Below are positions 33,428 to 41,335 of a stretch of DNA of 64,000 nucleotides, piece by piece. This stretch comes from Haladaptatus pallidirubidus. GTDB taxonomy: Archaea > Halobacteriota > Halobacteria > Halobacteriales > Haladaptataceae. Every line of letters starts with the position of its first letter. Within the stretch, counting starts at the first letter, position 1. The translations under genes were made by a program, and so were the position numbers. The notes below the pieces were generated by a model. It saw only the letters and a list, made by a program, of their open reading frames with translations. It ran no database searches and was not told where the DNA came from. The stretch spans positions 744,001 through 808,000 of the forward strand of contig NZ_CP085301.1 of the NCBI RefSeq assembly GCF_020700235.1, written 5' to 3'.

Positions 33428-33994
33428 ATGAATCGACGTGAGTTGTTGGCGTGTGGGTATGGCGTTCTGTCGGTTGGATTGGCAGGGTGTTTGGATTCGG
33501 TCGGTGTTGGAGAGGACAACACGACGGAACATACGGCCACGGAATCAACTTCCTCAGCCACGGCTACCAGGACAACACAACCCGGAACCGAGCAGTTACT
33601 GCTACAGAACAGTGATTCGGAGGCGCGCGAGATGAGCGTCACGGTAATACGACAGTCAGGGGAAGAAGAGACGCTCATTGACGCAAGTTACGAAGTTCCG
33701 AGCGAGTACATACTGGAGTTTACCGACCTACTCGAACACGGACAGGAGTACCGGTTCGAACTCACGACTGGAGAGGGGAAATCGGTAACGAAGACGCTGG
33801 CCGCAGAGAGTTGTAGTGATGACCAATACAATTCGAGCGGCGACCGCTCGATTCTCATTTGGGTAGCGGGTAATCCGGGTGTCCGGTACAAAGAATGTGA
33901 TGTACTGCTCCCGCCGAAATACACGCGCAGTTCAGCAGACCAGCACGAAATTTCCGATTCTGAAGCTGAAGCGACTACAACGACCACCACCTAA
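33428..33994 (+). CDS. Tat-exported lipoprotein, unknown
   Basis: This 188-residue protein has a Tat-lipoprotein start (NRRELLACGYGVLSVGLAGCLDS; lipobox LAGC), then a Thr/Ser-rich spacer (residues 30-60) and a beta-rich domain (REMSVTVIRQSGEEETLIDASYEVPSEYILEF; FELTTGEGKSVTKTLA) resembling haloarchaeal lipoproteins. Four Cys occur besides the lipobox, and it ends in a poly-Thr tail. Its role at the surface is unknown. It starts a run of small genes (33.4-34.5 kb). Confidence 0.65.
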   Translation: MNRRELLACGYGVLSVGLAGCLDSVGVGEDNTTEHTATESTSSATATRTTQPGTEQLLLQNSDSEAREMSVTVIRQSGEEETLIDASYEVPSEYILEFTDLLEHGQEYRFELTTGEGKSVTKTLAAESCSDDQYNSSGDRSILIWVAGNPGVRYKECDVLLPPKYTRSSADQHEISDSEAEATTTTTT

Positions 33995-34035
33995 TCCGCC
34001 ACAATCGGTTTCCATGTCTCTGCCGACTGGAATCC

Positions 34036-34158
34036 ATGGTGCAAAACCAAGAACCGCCGGGATGGCGCGAACTGCTGAAACACATGCTGACTGGACTGGC
34101 AATCCTGTCGTTCGTCTGGGTAATTCGACGACTCCAAACCGAATCCACTGACGGATAG
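34036..34158 (+). CDS. Putative small single-helix membrane protein (40 aa)
   Basis: This short reading frame from the ATG at 34036 encodes 40 residues: a polar start (VQNQEPPGWRELLKHM), one hydrophobic helix (LTGLAILSFVWVI) and a basic stop-transfer (RRLQTESTDG). The positive-inside charge pattern supports a membrane protein. It lies 41 nt after the lipoprotein gene on the same strand. An overlapping frame from 34014 gives a less protein-like product. Confidence 0.4.
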   Translation: MVQNQEPPGWRELLKHMLTGLAILSFVWVIRRLQTESTDG

Positions 34159-34265
34159 CAAATTGGAACGGAAAACGCAGCGGAAATTCAGAACTGTCGA
34201 CACGTATACGGCGATGACGAACGTACGACGTCGTGTGGCATGATAATGACGCAGAGAGGGAAGCG

Positions 34266-34484
34266 ATGAACGAAAGTTTGCGGAACAAGCGGATACTGGC
34301 AATCGTCCTCGTTTTGTTGATGCTGTTGGGTGGGGCGGGAGCGATTCTGTCGGTGACCGATGCGAAGGAAAACGCCAGAACGTATCCAGGAACAGAGATG
34401 AAGGAAGTACCGAGTGGCAACGGTGACATCACAAAGTGGGAAGGAGACGCTAACGGTGACGTGAAACAATCGGGAGACTCGTAG
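34266..34484 (+). CDS. Small membrane-anchored or exported protein
   Basis: This 72-residue protein from the ATG at 34266 has a hydrophobic segment ILAIVLVLLMLLGGAGAILSVT near the N-terminus and a soluble tail rich in G, D, K and T (PGTEMKEVPSGNGDITKWEGDANGDVKQSGDS). It is likely a signal anchor with an extracellular tail. It belongs to the cluster of small genes after the lipoprotein. No homologue is recognised. Confidence 0.5.
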   Translation: MNESLRNKRILAIVLVLLMLLGGAGAILSVTDAKENARTYPGTEMKEVPSGNGDITKWEGDANGDVKQSGDS

Positions 34485-34545
34485 TATCTGGTGAAAACCG
34501 CAAGATTAGGTGGCTGGGGAGTTGTCCTCGGCCCACGTTGAAAGG

Positions 34546-34619
34546 TGGGCCAACGCGGATTTGAACCGCGGACCTCCCGGTTATCAGCCGAGCGCTCAAC
34601 CTAACTGAGCTATTGGCCC
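34546..34619 (-). tRNA. tRNA-Ile (anticodon GAU)
   Basis: This is a complete 74-nt cloverleaf on the minus strand: acceptor GGGCCAA with its TTGGCCC partner, D-arm GCTCAGTTAGGTTGAGC, anticodon loop CTGATAA with GAT, and T-arm with GGTTCAAATCC. The discriminator base is A and CCA is not encoded. No intron is present. It is placed on its own between small genes and fxsA. Confidence 0.95.
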
Positions 34620-34654
34620 CGGTTGGCGCATTTCATCGTTGCGCCCTGCAACGT

Positions 34655-35227
34655 TTAAGGGTTTCTTTTCGAATCGGAATCGTCCTCGAAGTCGATGTCG
34701 TAGGCGTCCGAATCCACCCGATAAGTGTCGCCGTTGTTGCCGCTGGAACTGCCCGAACTGCTCGCTCCGCCGGGATTGCTTGATCCGCCGCCCGCGTTTC
34801 CGGGGTTGGGGAAGCCGAACGTGTAGACGTTGCCCGAGGCAAACCCGCCGGTCTGTTTGTCGATGTAGGGCGTGATTATCCACTTCTTTGCGACCTTTCG
34901 GAACACCGCGCGCGTCACTGGGAACGCGAGCAGGAAGCCGAGCAAATCGGTAATCAGTCCGGGCGTCAGCAGGAAGGCACCCGCGATGAGCAAGAATCCC
35001 CCGTCGATGATGCGATTAGTGGGGATGTTCCCGCGGTGGAGGTCGGACTGAATCTTTCGAATCGTGTGTCTCCCTTCCGCGCGCACGAGCAACATTCCGA
35101 GTAGGGCGGTCAGCACGACGAGCGCGACGGTAAGTTGCCAACTCAACAACTGGGTCGCAACGAAGACGAGAAACAACGAATCGGCTAACGGAATCAACAG
35201 CAACAGCGCCAGCAACCGTTTCCACAT
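34655..35227 (-). CDS. FxsA family membrane protein
   Basis: This 190-residue protein opens MWKRLLALLLLIPLADSLFLVFVATQLLSWQ and has the FxsA core of four membrane helices with LLGMLLVRAEGRHTIRKIQ and GGFLLIAGAFLLTPGLITDLLGFLLAFP. A C-terminal soluble tail rich in S, G and D (about 135-190) ends in SDSKRNP. FxsA in E. coli blocks phage T7 exclusion by F plasmid; the native role of archaeal homologues is unknown. The start codon at 35227 is the only one that matches the family. Confidence 0.9.
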   Translation of the reverse strand: MWKRLLALLLLIPLADSLFLVFVATQLLSWQLTVALVVLTALLGMLLVRAEGRHTIRKIQSDLHRGNIPTNRIIDGGFLLIAGAFLLTPGLITDLLGFLLAFPVTRAVFRKVAKKWIITPYIDKQTGGFASGNVYTFGFPNPGNAGGGSSNPGGASSSGSSSGNNGDTYRVDSDAYDIDFEDDSDSKRNP

Positions 35228-36027
35228 GGTCGGACGTTGTAGTTCCGACTGTAAAACGCTTTACCTGCTGACTCGTTCGTGGGGAGGGGAATTGTGGAAC
35301 GGATGGTTTGGAGCAGTTGGTGGATTCTCTGGCGTTCTGATGGATGTTGGCGAAATAGTAGTGACGACTGATGCCGACTCCACGCCACGCCCGACTCACT
35401 CGCTCCACTTTCAGACGCGAAGCGTCTGCTCGATTCGCTCGTTCGTTCGCCCGTCCCCGGCCCAACCGCGGGGCGGGCGGGCCAGCGGCCTGCCCGCCCA
35501 ACCCAAAATTAGCAAGCCGATTTCGGGACGGAAGCCGTCCTCTGCTTCCGCAGAAAGCTGACTTCCGACAGACGATGGCAAGTCGAGCAAGCAATTGATG
35601 GGCGAGTGCGACGCACTCGCCCGCCTGCGGTTCCCGGTGTATCAAAATCGCCGCGCGATTTTGATGGCAGGGAAGAACTCGCTTCTTCCCGTGGCAACAG
35701 GCGAACGCGGGAGGGAGCGAGTGGCTTGCCACGAGCGACTGACCACGTGAGGGCGTGGCTTATTACCTGCATTTCGGTTACTACTGATTCGTTAACTATT
35801 ACAACATCATTGACTTCCAAAACGTATCGTGAACGTGGCGTAGAGTCGAAATCTGCGGTTGTCGTCTCAACCAAATCAATTCTATTGCACCAGAAGCGCT
35901 CCTCGGAGACAAAAACCGATCAACTAAACAAAACGTATCGTGGTTCCGAAATTCGAAATTCGATTTCGTTCCTCGTAACGATTCGTGGCGCTTATTACGA
36001 TGTACGAACTTTACCACGATAACAGCC
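35228..36027. other. 800-bp hairpin-rich intergenic island upstream of carB
   Basis: No gene is supported. It holds a run of perfect hairpins: CAGACGC-GAA-GCGTCTG (35412-35428), GGACGG-AAG-CCGTCC (about 35534), GGGCGAGTGCG-A-CGCACTCGCCC (35600-35622), ATCAAAATCGC-CGC-GCGATTTTGAT (35641-35665) and GGGAAGAA-CTCGC-TTCTTCCC (35670-35690). The last 200 bp are AT-rich and form the carB promoter region, with the half-sites TCGTAA (35973-35978) and TTACGA (35995-36000). Confidence 0.8.
35990..35999 (+). promoter_or_regulatory. carB promoter with overlapping Lrp-like half-site
   Basis: A TATA-like GCTTATTACG lies about 29-38 nt before the carB ATG. It overlaps TTACGA (35995-36000), with TCGTAA 22 nt upstream (35973-35978), two helical turns away, so a bound regulator would compete with TBP here. 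Confidence 0.5.
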
Positions 36028-39000
36028 ATGAGTGACACCGAGAACAGAACGATTTTGCTCATCGGAAGCGGCCCCATCCAAATTGGGCAGGCCGCGGAGT
36101 TCGACTACTCCGGCGCACAGGCCTGCCGCGCGCTACAGGAGGAGGGGGCGCGGGTCGTTCTCGTCAACTCCAATCCGGCGACCATCATGACCGACCCGGA
36201 GATGGCCGACGAGGTCTACATCGAACCCATCACCACCGAAGCTATCGCCGAAATCATCCGAAAGGAGCGCCCGGACGGAGTCATCGCCGGACTCGGCGGA
36301 CAGACGGGACTGAACGTCACCGCAGAACTGAGTGAGGAGGGTGTGCTGGACGAGTACGACGTGGAAATCATGGGCACGCCGCTCGACACCATCTACGCCA
36401 CCGAAGACCGCGACCTGTTCCGCGAACGAATGAAACAGCTCGACCAACCGGTTCCGCGCTCCACGACCATCTCGCTGGACGAAGGCGAATCGGTGGGCGA
36501 ACTGGACGAGGACGCTCTCGGCGACCGAGTCGAAGCGGCGGTCGAGTCCGTCGGCGGCCTCCCGGTCATCTCGCGCACGACCTACACCCTCGGCGGGTCG
36601 GGGTCGGGCGTCGTCGGCGAGATGGGAGAACTGAAAGAGCGCGTTCGCAAAGGGCTTCGCCTCTCGCGCAACAGCGAGGTGCTCATCACCGAATCCATCG
36701 CCGGATGGGTCGAATTGGAGTACGAGGTGATGCGCGACGCGGACGACTCGTGTATCATCATCTGCAACATGGAGAATCTCGACCCGATGGGCATCCACAC
36801 GGGGGAATCCACGGTCGTCACGCCCTCGCAGGTCATCCCCGACGACGGCCATCAGGAGATGCGCGACGCAGCCCTCGAAGTCATCCGCGATTTGGGGATT
36901 CAGGGCGGCTGTAACATCCAGTTCGCGTGGCGCGACGACGGCACCCCCGGCGGCGAGTACCGTGTCGTGGAAGTGAACCCGCGCGTCTCGCGCTCTTCTG
37001 CACTCGCGTCGAAGGCGACGGGCTACCCAATCGCCCGCGTTACGGCCAAAGTCGCGCTCGGCAAGCGCCTCCACGAAATCGAGAACGAAATCACGGGCGA
37101 AACCACCGCGGCGTTCGAACCCGCAATCGACTACGTAGTGACGAAGGTGCCGCGCTGGCCCAAAGACAAGTTCGACGACGTGGATTTCGAACTCGGAACG
37201 GCGATGAAATCCACGGGCGAGGCGATGGCAATCGGCAGAACGTTCGAAGAAAGCCTGTTGAAAGCCCTCCGCAGTTCAGAGTACGAACCGGACGTGGAGT
37301 GGGAGGAGGTTAGCGACGACGAACTCGAAACCGACCACCTCGAAAAACCCACTCCCGACCGCCCCTACGCGATGTTCGAGGCGTTCGAGCGCGGCTACAC
37401 CGCCGATGAGATCGCGGAACTCACTGGAATCGAAGGCTGGTACGTCGAACGCTACGAGCGCATCGCAGAAGCGGCCGAGGCCGCGGAAACCGAAAACTTC
37501 GACCTCGCCGCCGAGAAGGGATTCACGAATCAGGAAGTTGCGACGATGGCGGGTGCAGATGTCGGAGCGGTCGAAACCTCGGCCCCAGATCGCTCGTTCA
37601 AGCAGGTCGATACCTGCGCGGGCGAGTTCGCAGCATCGACTCCGTACTACTACTCCGCCCGCTCTGCGCTCGAAACGAACGTCTCGGGGCGCGACGAGCT
37701 CCGAGTGGACACTGACGTAGAGAGCGTCGTCGTGGTCGGCGGCGGGCCGATTCGCATCGGACAGGGCGTCGAGTTCGACTACTGCTCGGTTCACGCGGTG
37801 CGCGCCCTGCGCGAGATGGGCATCGAGGCGCACGTCGTGAACAACAACCCGGAGACGGTTTCGACCGACTACGACACTTCCGACGGGCTATTTTTCGAAC
37901 CCATCACCGCCGAAGAGGTCGCGGACGTCATCGAGGCGACGAATGCCGACGGCGTGATGGTGCAGTTCGGCGGCCAGACCTCCGTGGACATCGGTCACCC
38001 GCTCGAAGAAGAAATCGAGCGCAGAGGACTGAATTGCGAAATTCTGGGAACCACCGTTGACGCGATGGACCTCGCGGAGGACCGCGACCGGTTCAACCGC
38101 CTGATGGACGATTTGGGCATCGCCCAACCGACCGGTGGAAGCGCGACGAGTGAAGAGGAGGCACTCGAACTCGCGCACGAAATCGGTTATCCCGTGCTCG
38201 TGCGCCCGTCCTACGTCCTCGGCGGCCGCGCGATGGATGTCGTGTACGACGACGACGACCTCAAAGAGTACATCGAGGAAGCTGTCCGCGTCTCGCCGGA
38301 CAAGCCGATTCTCGTGGACGAGTTCCTCGCCAACGCTGTCGAACTGGACGTGGACGCCGTGAGCGACGGCGAAGACATCGTCATCGGCGGCATCATGGAA
38401 CACGTAGAAAGCGCCGGAGTGCACTCGGGAGACTCGGCCTGCATGATTCCGCCGCGATCGCTCGACGCTGAAACCCTTGCTCGCGTTCGTGAGGTGACCG
38501 AAGACATCGCCCGCGCCCTCGACACAGTCGGACTGATGAACGTTCAACTTGCGGTGCAGGAGGGAGAAGTGTACGTTCTCGAAGCGAATCCGCGCTCCTC
38601 GCGCACCGTCCCGTTCGTATCGAAAGCGACGGGGGTTCCGATAGCCAAGCTCGCCGCGAAGGTGATGGCCGGGGACACGTTGGCCGAACTCGACGCCACG
38701 GAGCGGATTCCGGAGCAGACGAGCGTGAAAGAGGTCGTGCTTCCGTTCGACCGCCTTTCGGGTTCCGACCCGCGCCTCGGCCCGGAGATGAAATCGACGG
38801 GCGAGGTGATGGGAACCGCCGATTCGTTCGGCAAAGCCTACGAGAAGGCGCAGGCCGCGGCCTACAACGCGCTTCCGGACGACGGAACCGCGGTCGTGGA
38901 ACTCGACGTGGACGGCTTCGGCGACTACTACGACCTCGCCGAGTTCGAGAACACCGCCGACGCCGTTCGCGCCGGGAAAATCGACCTCCTCGCGACCGAC

Positions 39001-39162
39001 GACCGCGAGGCCCTCGAAATGGCCGTCGAGGAGGACGTGCCGTACTTCACGACCGTCGCGGGTGCGAAAGCGGCAGTCGAAGCGCTCGGTGCGCGCGACG
39101 AGCCGTTGTGCGTGCAGTCCGTCGGCGACAGGCCGAAAGTCGTGCGCCAGTGGGGACGCTGA
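36028..39162 (+). CDS. carB: Carbamoyl-phosphate synthase large subunit
   Basis: This 1044-residue protein is full length. Two homologous ATP-grasp halves are visible: N-half (ILLIGSGPIQIGQAAEFDYSGAQA, SRTTYTLGGSGSG, NPRVSRSSALASKATGYPIA) and C-half (VVVVGGGPIRIGQGVEFDYCSVHA, RPSYVLGGRAMDVVY, NPRSSRTVPFVSKATGVPIA). An oligomerisation segment (near MFEAFERGYTADEIAELTGI) and the C-terminal MGS-like allosteric domain (GKIDLLATDDREALEM) follow. It makes carbamoyl phosphate for pyrimidines and arginine together with CarA, encoded 3.4 kb downstream on the other strand. Confidence 0.98.
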   Translation: MSDTENRTILLIGSGPIQIGQAAEFDYSGAQACRALQEEGARVVLVNSNPATIMTDPEMADEVYIEPITTEAIAEIIRKERPDGVIAGLGGQTGLNVTAELSEEGVLDEYDVEIMGTPLDTIYATEDRDLFRERMKQLDQPVPRSTTISLDEGESVGELDEDALGDRVEAAVESVGGLPVISRTTYTLGGSGSGVVGEMGELKERVRKGLRLSRNSEVLITESIAGWVELEYEVMRDADDSCIIICNMENLDPMGIHTGESTVVTPSQVIPDDGHQEMRDAALEVIRDLGIQGGCNIQFAWRDDGTPGGEYRVVEVNPRVSRSSALASKATGYPIARVTAKVALGKRLHEIENEITGETTAAFEPAIDYVVTKVPRWPKDKFDDVDFELGTAMKSTGEAMAIGRTFEESLLKALRSSEYEPDVEWEEVSDDELETDHLEKPTPDRPYAMFEAFERGYTADEIAELTGIEGWYVERYERIAEAAEAAETENFDLAAEKGFTNQEVATMAGADVGAVETSAPDRSFKQVDTCAGEFAASTPYYYSARSALETNVSGRDELRVDTDVESVVVVGGGPIRIGQGVEFDYCSVHAVRALREMGIEAHVVNNNPETVSTDYDTSDGLFFEPITAEEVADVIEATNADGVMVQFGGQTSVDIGHPLEEEIERRGLNCEILGTTVDAMDLAEDRDRFNRLMDDLGIAQPTGGSATSEEEALELAHEIGYPVLVRPSYVLGGRAMDVVYDDDDLKEYIEEAVRVSPDKPILVDEFLANAVELDVDAVSDGEDIVIGGIMEHVESAGVHSGDSACMIPPRSLDAETLARVREVTEDIARALDTVGLMNVQLAVQEGEVYVLEANPRSSRTVPFVSKATGVPIAKLAAKVMAGDTLAELDATERIPEQTSVKEVVLPFDRLSGSDPRLGPEMKSTGEVMGTADSFGKAYEKAQAAAYNALPDDGTAVVELDVDGFGDYYDLAEFENTADAVRAGKIDLLATDDREALEMAVEEDVPYFTTVAGAKAAVEALGARDEPLCVQSVGDRPKVVRQWGR

Positions 39163-39189
39163 GCGAGACGGATGAGGATTCGTGTGGGA

Positions 39190-40329
39190 TTACTCTAGCC
39201 AGAACGTCCCCTTCGACCACAGGTTTCGGGCAGAACCGCCGTCGGAGAACTGTCCTTTCACCTCGTTTTCACAAATGTCACGGCGACCCATCGAGGAGTC
39301 CCAGTAGTCCATCGACGCCGCGCTCGATGGTTGGAAGCCGACGAAGTTCTCGCGGGTGTCGTCCCCGGCATTGACCTTCAACTGCCACTGGTTGTATTCG
39401 TTGTATGCGGACGATTCGTCCACGACTTCGACGTTCGGCTGGGAGTACGACCACGTGATACCCGCCGTGACATGTGCCGTCATCCATCCGGCGTTCACGC
39501 TGAGCGAGTACGCCGTCGTTGACGACCCACCCTGCGTTCCGTAGGGATTCCACTGACCGTAGTCCACGTCGGTGTTGCCCATCTGGCTCTTGTTCCACCG
39601 ATTGAACACCCGGCCCCAGTTGTTCGTGTAGCCGCTACCGAACGCCTGATGACCCGGTTCGAATCCCGCGGGAGAGTGGAACGAGTGGACGTCCCCCTCC
39701 GTGCTGTCGAGATTGTCGCGGAACCAGTAGAACGTGGCTCCGACCACGCCGTACGGGTCTTCGGCGTATTCGAGTTTGTCGGAGTACGCCTGTTCCATGT
39801 TTTCGGTGCCGGACACCGTTCCGCCGGCCATCGTGGTGACCTGCCGTTCGGATGCGGCCACCGCACGGGAGAGTTCCGCAACCCGACCCCCGAAGCGGTC
39901 GTGAATCAGGGCTTCTGCGCGCCCGGACTGCGCCTCAGGTTCGACAGTATTTTCACCGGCGATACCGGTGTACGAGCGAGCGGTACCGTTAGCGTCAATA
40001 CCGTAGGCATACGCCACCACTTCGTCCGATTTCGAGCGGTGTTCGCTCGCCGGAAGCTGTTCCGGCGAGCGACCGTTTTTCCGCTCGAAATCGCTCACCG
40101 CGCGCTCTCTGACCTGCCGACGATGTTCCTCGGAAACCGACGCGCCGCGCGCTCCTTTTGCGGTGTAAACGGTGCTTCCCCGGCGTGCCGGCTGGTCCGA
40201 ATTCGCCTCGTTCGCGCTGGCAAGATTTGACCCTACAACGAGGGTACTCAACCCGACTGCGCCGGATTTGAGGACGTTTCGCCTGTGAGTTTGCTTGTCG
40301 TTCCGTTTCGATCGAGGATTTTCTTTCAT
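39190..40329 (-). CDS. Tat-exported protein of unknown function
   Basis: This 379-residue protein has a long twin-arginine signal (HRRNVLKSGAVGLSTLVVGSNLASA, to residue about 40), then an alpha-helical N-domain with a VRERAVSDFERKNGRSPEQLP segment. The C-terminal domain of about 180 residues is rich in aromatic residues and appears beta (GSGYTNNWGRVFNRWNKSQMGN, YSLSVNAGWMTAHVTAGITWSYSQPNV). It has a single Cys (DICENEV), no C-terminal anchor, and ends in WSKGTFWLE. No family is recognised. It sits between carB and carA, with the amidase gene two genes further on. Confidence 0.65.
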   Translation of the reverse strand: MKENPRSKRNDKQTHRRNVLKSGAVGLSTLVVGSNLASANEANSDQPARRGSTVYTAKGARGASVSEEHRRQVRERAVSDFERKNGRSPEQLPASEHRSKSDEVVAYAYGIDANGTARSYTGIAGENTVEPEAQSGRAEALIHDRFGGRVAELSRAVAASERQVTTMAGGTVSGTENMEQAYSDKLEYAEDPYGVVGATFYWFRDNLDSTEGDVHSFHSPAGFEPGHQAFGSGYTNNWGRVFNRWNKSQMGNTDVDYGQWNPYGTQGGSSTTAYSLSVNAGWMTAHVTAGITWSYSQPNVEVVDESSAYNEYNQWQLKVNAGDDTRENFVGFQPSSAASMDYWDSSMGRRDICENEVKGQFSDGGSARNLWSKGTFWLE

Positions 40330-40588
40330 TTCCCCGGTAACATAATATATTTACAATCGTAAATAATTAATTGAGTTCATAGTAAATTTGGAATATTTAT
40401 TGAGAGTCGTCGTTAGGAGGTCGCCTCCGGTTTTCCCGAATCAAGCGTTGGTTGAATCAATTTCCGGACGAGCCGAGACGCGACCACAGTCCACTCATCA
40501 CGGCTGTAATCCAACTATCGCGGTTCCTGTTCGACCGTCACAACGCGGCCACGACTTCTTTGTTCGTCCCAATCGAAAACCAGCAGAC

Positions 40589-41317
40589 ATGAGTTCCGAG
40601 ATTCGGCGCGTTCTCGTCGCGGGTGCCGGCGGCGAAACGGGGCGCGAGATACTGAAACGGCTTCGAGACACCGACCTGACCGTCAAGGCGATGACGCGCT
40701 CGCCCGCCAAAGAACGCGACTTGACAAATCAGGGCGCGGACGAGGTCATCGTCGGCGACCTCCTCGACCCGGCAGACGCTTCCCGCGCAGTCGCCGACTG
40801 CGACGTGGTGCTCTGTGCGATCGGGTCGAAGCCCGGCCCGAAGATGATTTTCGGCGGGGAGCTGGTCGATGGGACGGGCGTCGAAAACCTCGTTCACGCG
40901 GCGGTTGCGGCCGACGTAGACCGCTTCGTTTTCGAGAGCGCAATCGGCGTGGGCGACTCCCGCGAGAAGATGCCAGCGCCGTTCCGGGCGCTACTCAGGA
41001 ACAATCTAAACGCCAAAAATCACGCCGAGGCGGTGCTCCGCACGTCCCCGCTGACCTACACCATCATTCGGCCCGGCGGATTGACGAACGCCCCCGCAAC
41101 CGAGGACGTGCTGGTCGGCGAAGGCGGCGAAACCGTCTTCGGACGAATTCCGCGCGCCGACGTGGCCCGGTTGATGGTCGCCGCACCGTTTACGGCCGAG
41201 GCCGAAAACCGAACCTTCGAAGTCGTCAGTCGGGACGGGCTTCGTGGAACTGCTCGCGGCGTGGTCGAACTGGACTGGCAAGTGCCGGGCGAGGAAACGA
41301 TCGAAATCGAAGAGTAA
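40589..41317 (+). CDS. NAD(P)-binding atypical SDR (NmrA-like)
   Basis: This 242-residue Rossmann protein opens VLVAGAGGETGREILKRL, the GxGGxxGxxxL dinucleotide motif of atypical SDRs. It then has VIVGDLLDPADASRAVADCDVVLCAIGSKP and IRPGGLTNAPATEDVLVGEG, typical of SDR5/NmrA-like proteins (yeast/plant HIM-like), which often act on quinones or as redox sensors. The classical catalytic Tyr-x3-Lys is not evident. The ATG at 40589 fits the family. It stands between two Tat-exported proteins. Confidence 0.85.
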   Translation: MSSEIRRVLVAGAGGETGREILKRLRDTDLTVKAMTRSPAKERDLTNQGADEVIVGDLLDPADASRAVADCDVVLCAIGSKPGPKMIFGGELVDGTGVENLVHAAVAADVDRFVFESAIGVGDSREKMPAPFRALLRNNLNAKNHAEAVLRTSPLTYTIIRPGGLTNAPATEDVLVGEGGETVFGRIPRADVARLMVAAPFTAEAENRTFEVVSRDGLRGTARGVVELDWQVPGEETIEIEE

Positions 41318-41335
41318 GTTGGGTTGTACGCCACT

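Noticed and set aside
33932..34432. Minus-strand frame of 166 residues across the small-gene cluster
   Set aside because: It overlaps three plus-strand frames with better signals and has no domain.
35228..35990. Protein-coding potential in the hairpin island
   Set aside because: The frames seen are created by the palindromes and are not continuous or motif-bearing.
36133..37074. Long minus-strand frame inside carB
   Set aside because: Shadow of carB with no recognisable domain.
40388..40588. N-terminal extension of the SDR protein
   Set aside because: The extra 67 residues have no Rossmann character; the dinucleotide motif starts just after the ATG at 40589.
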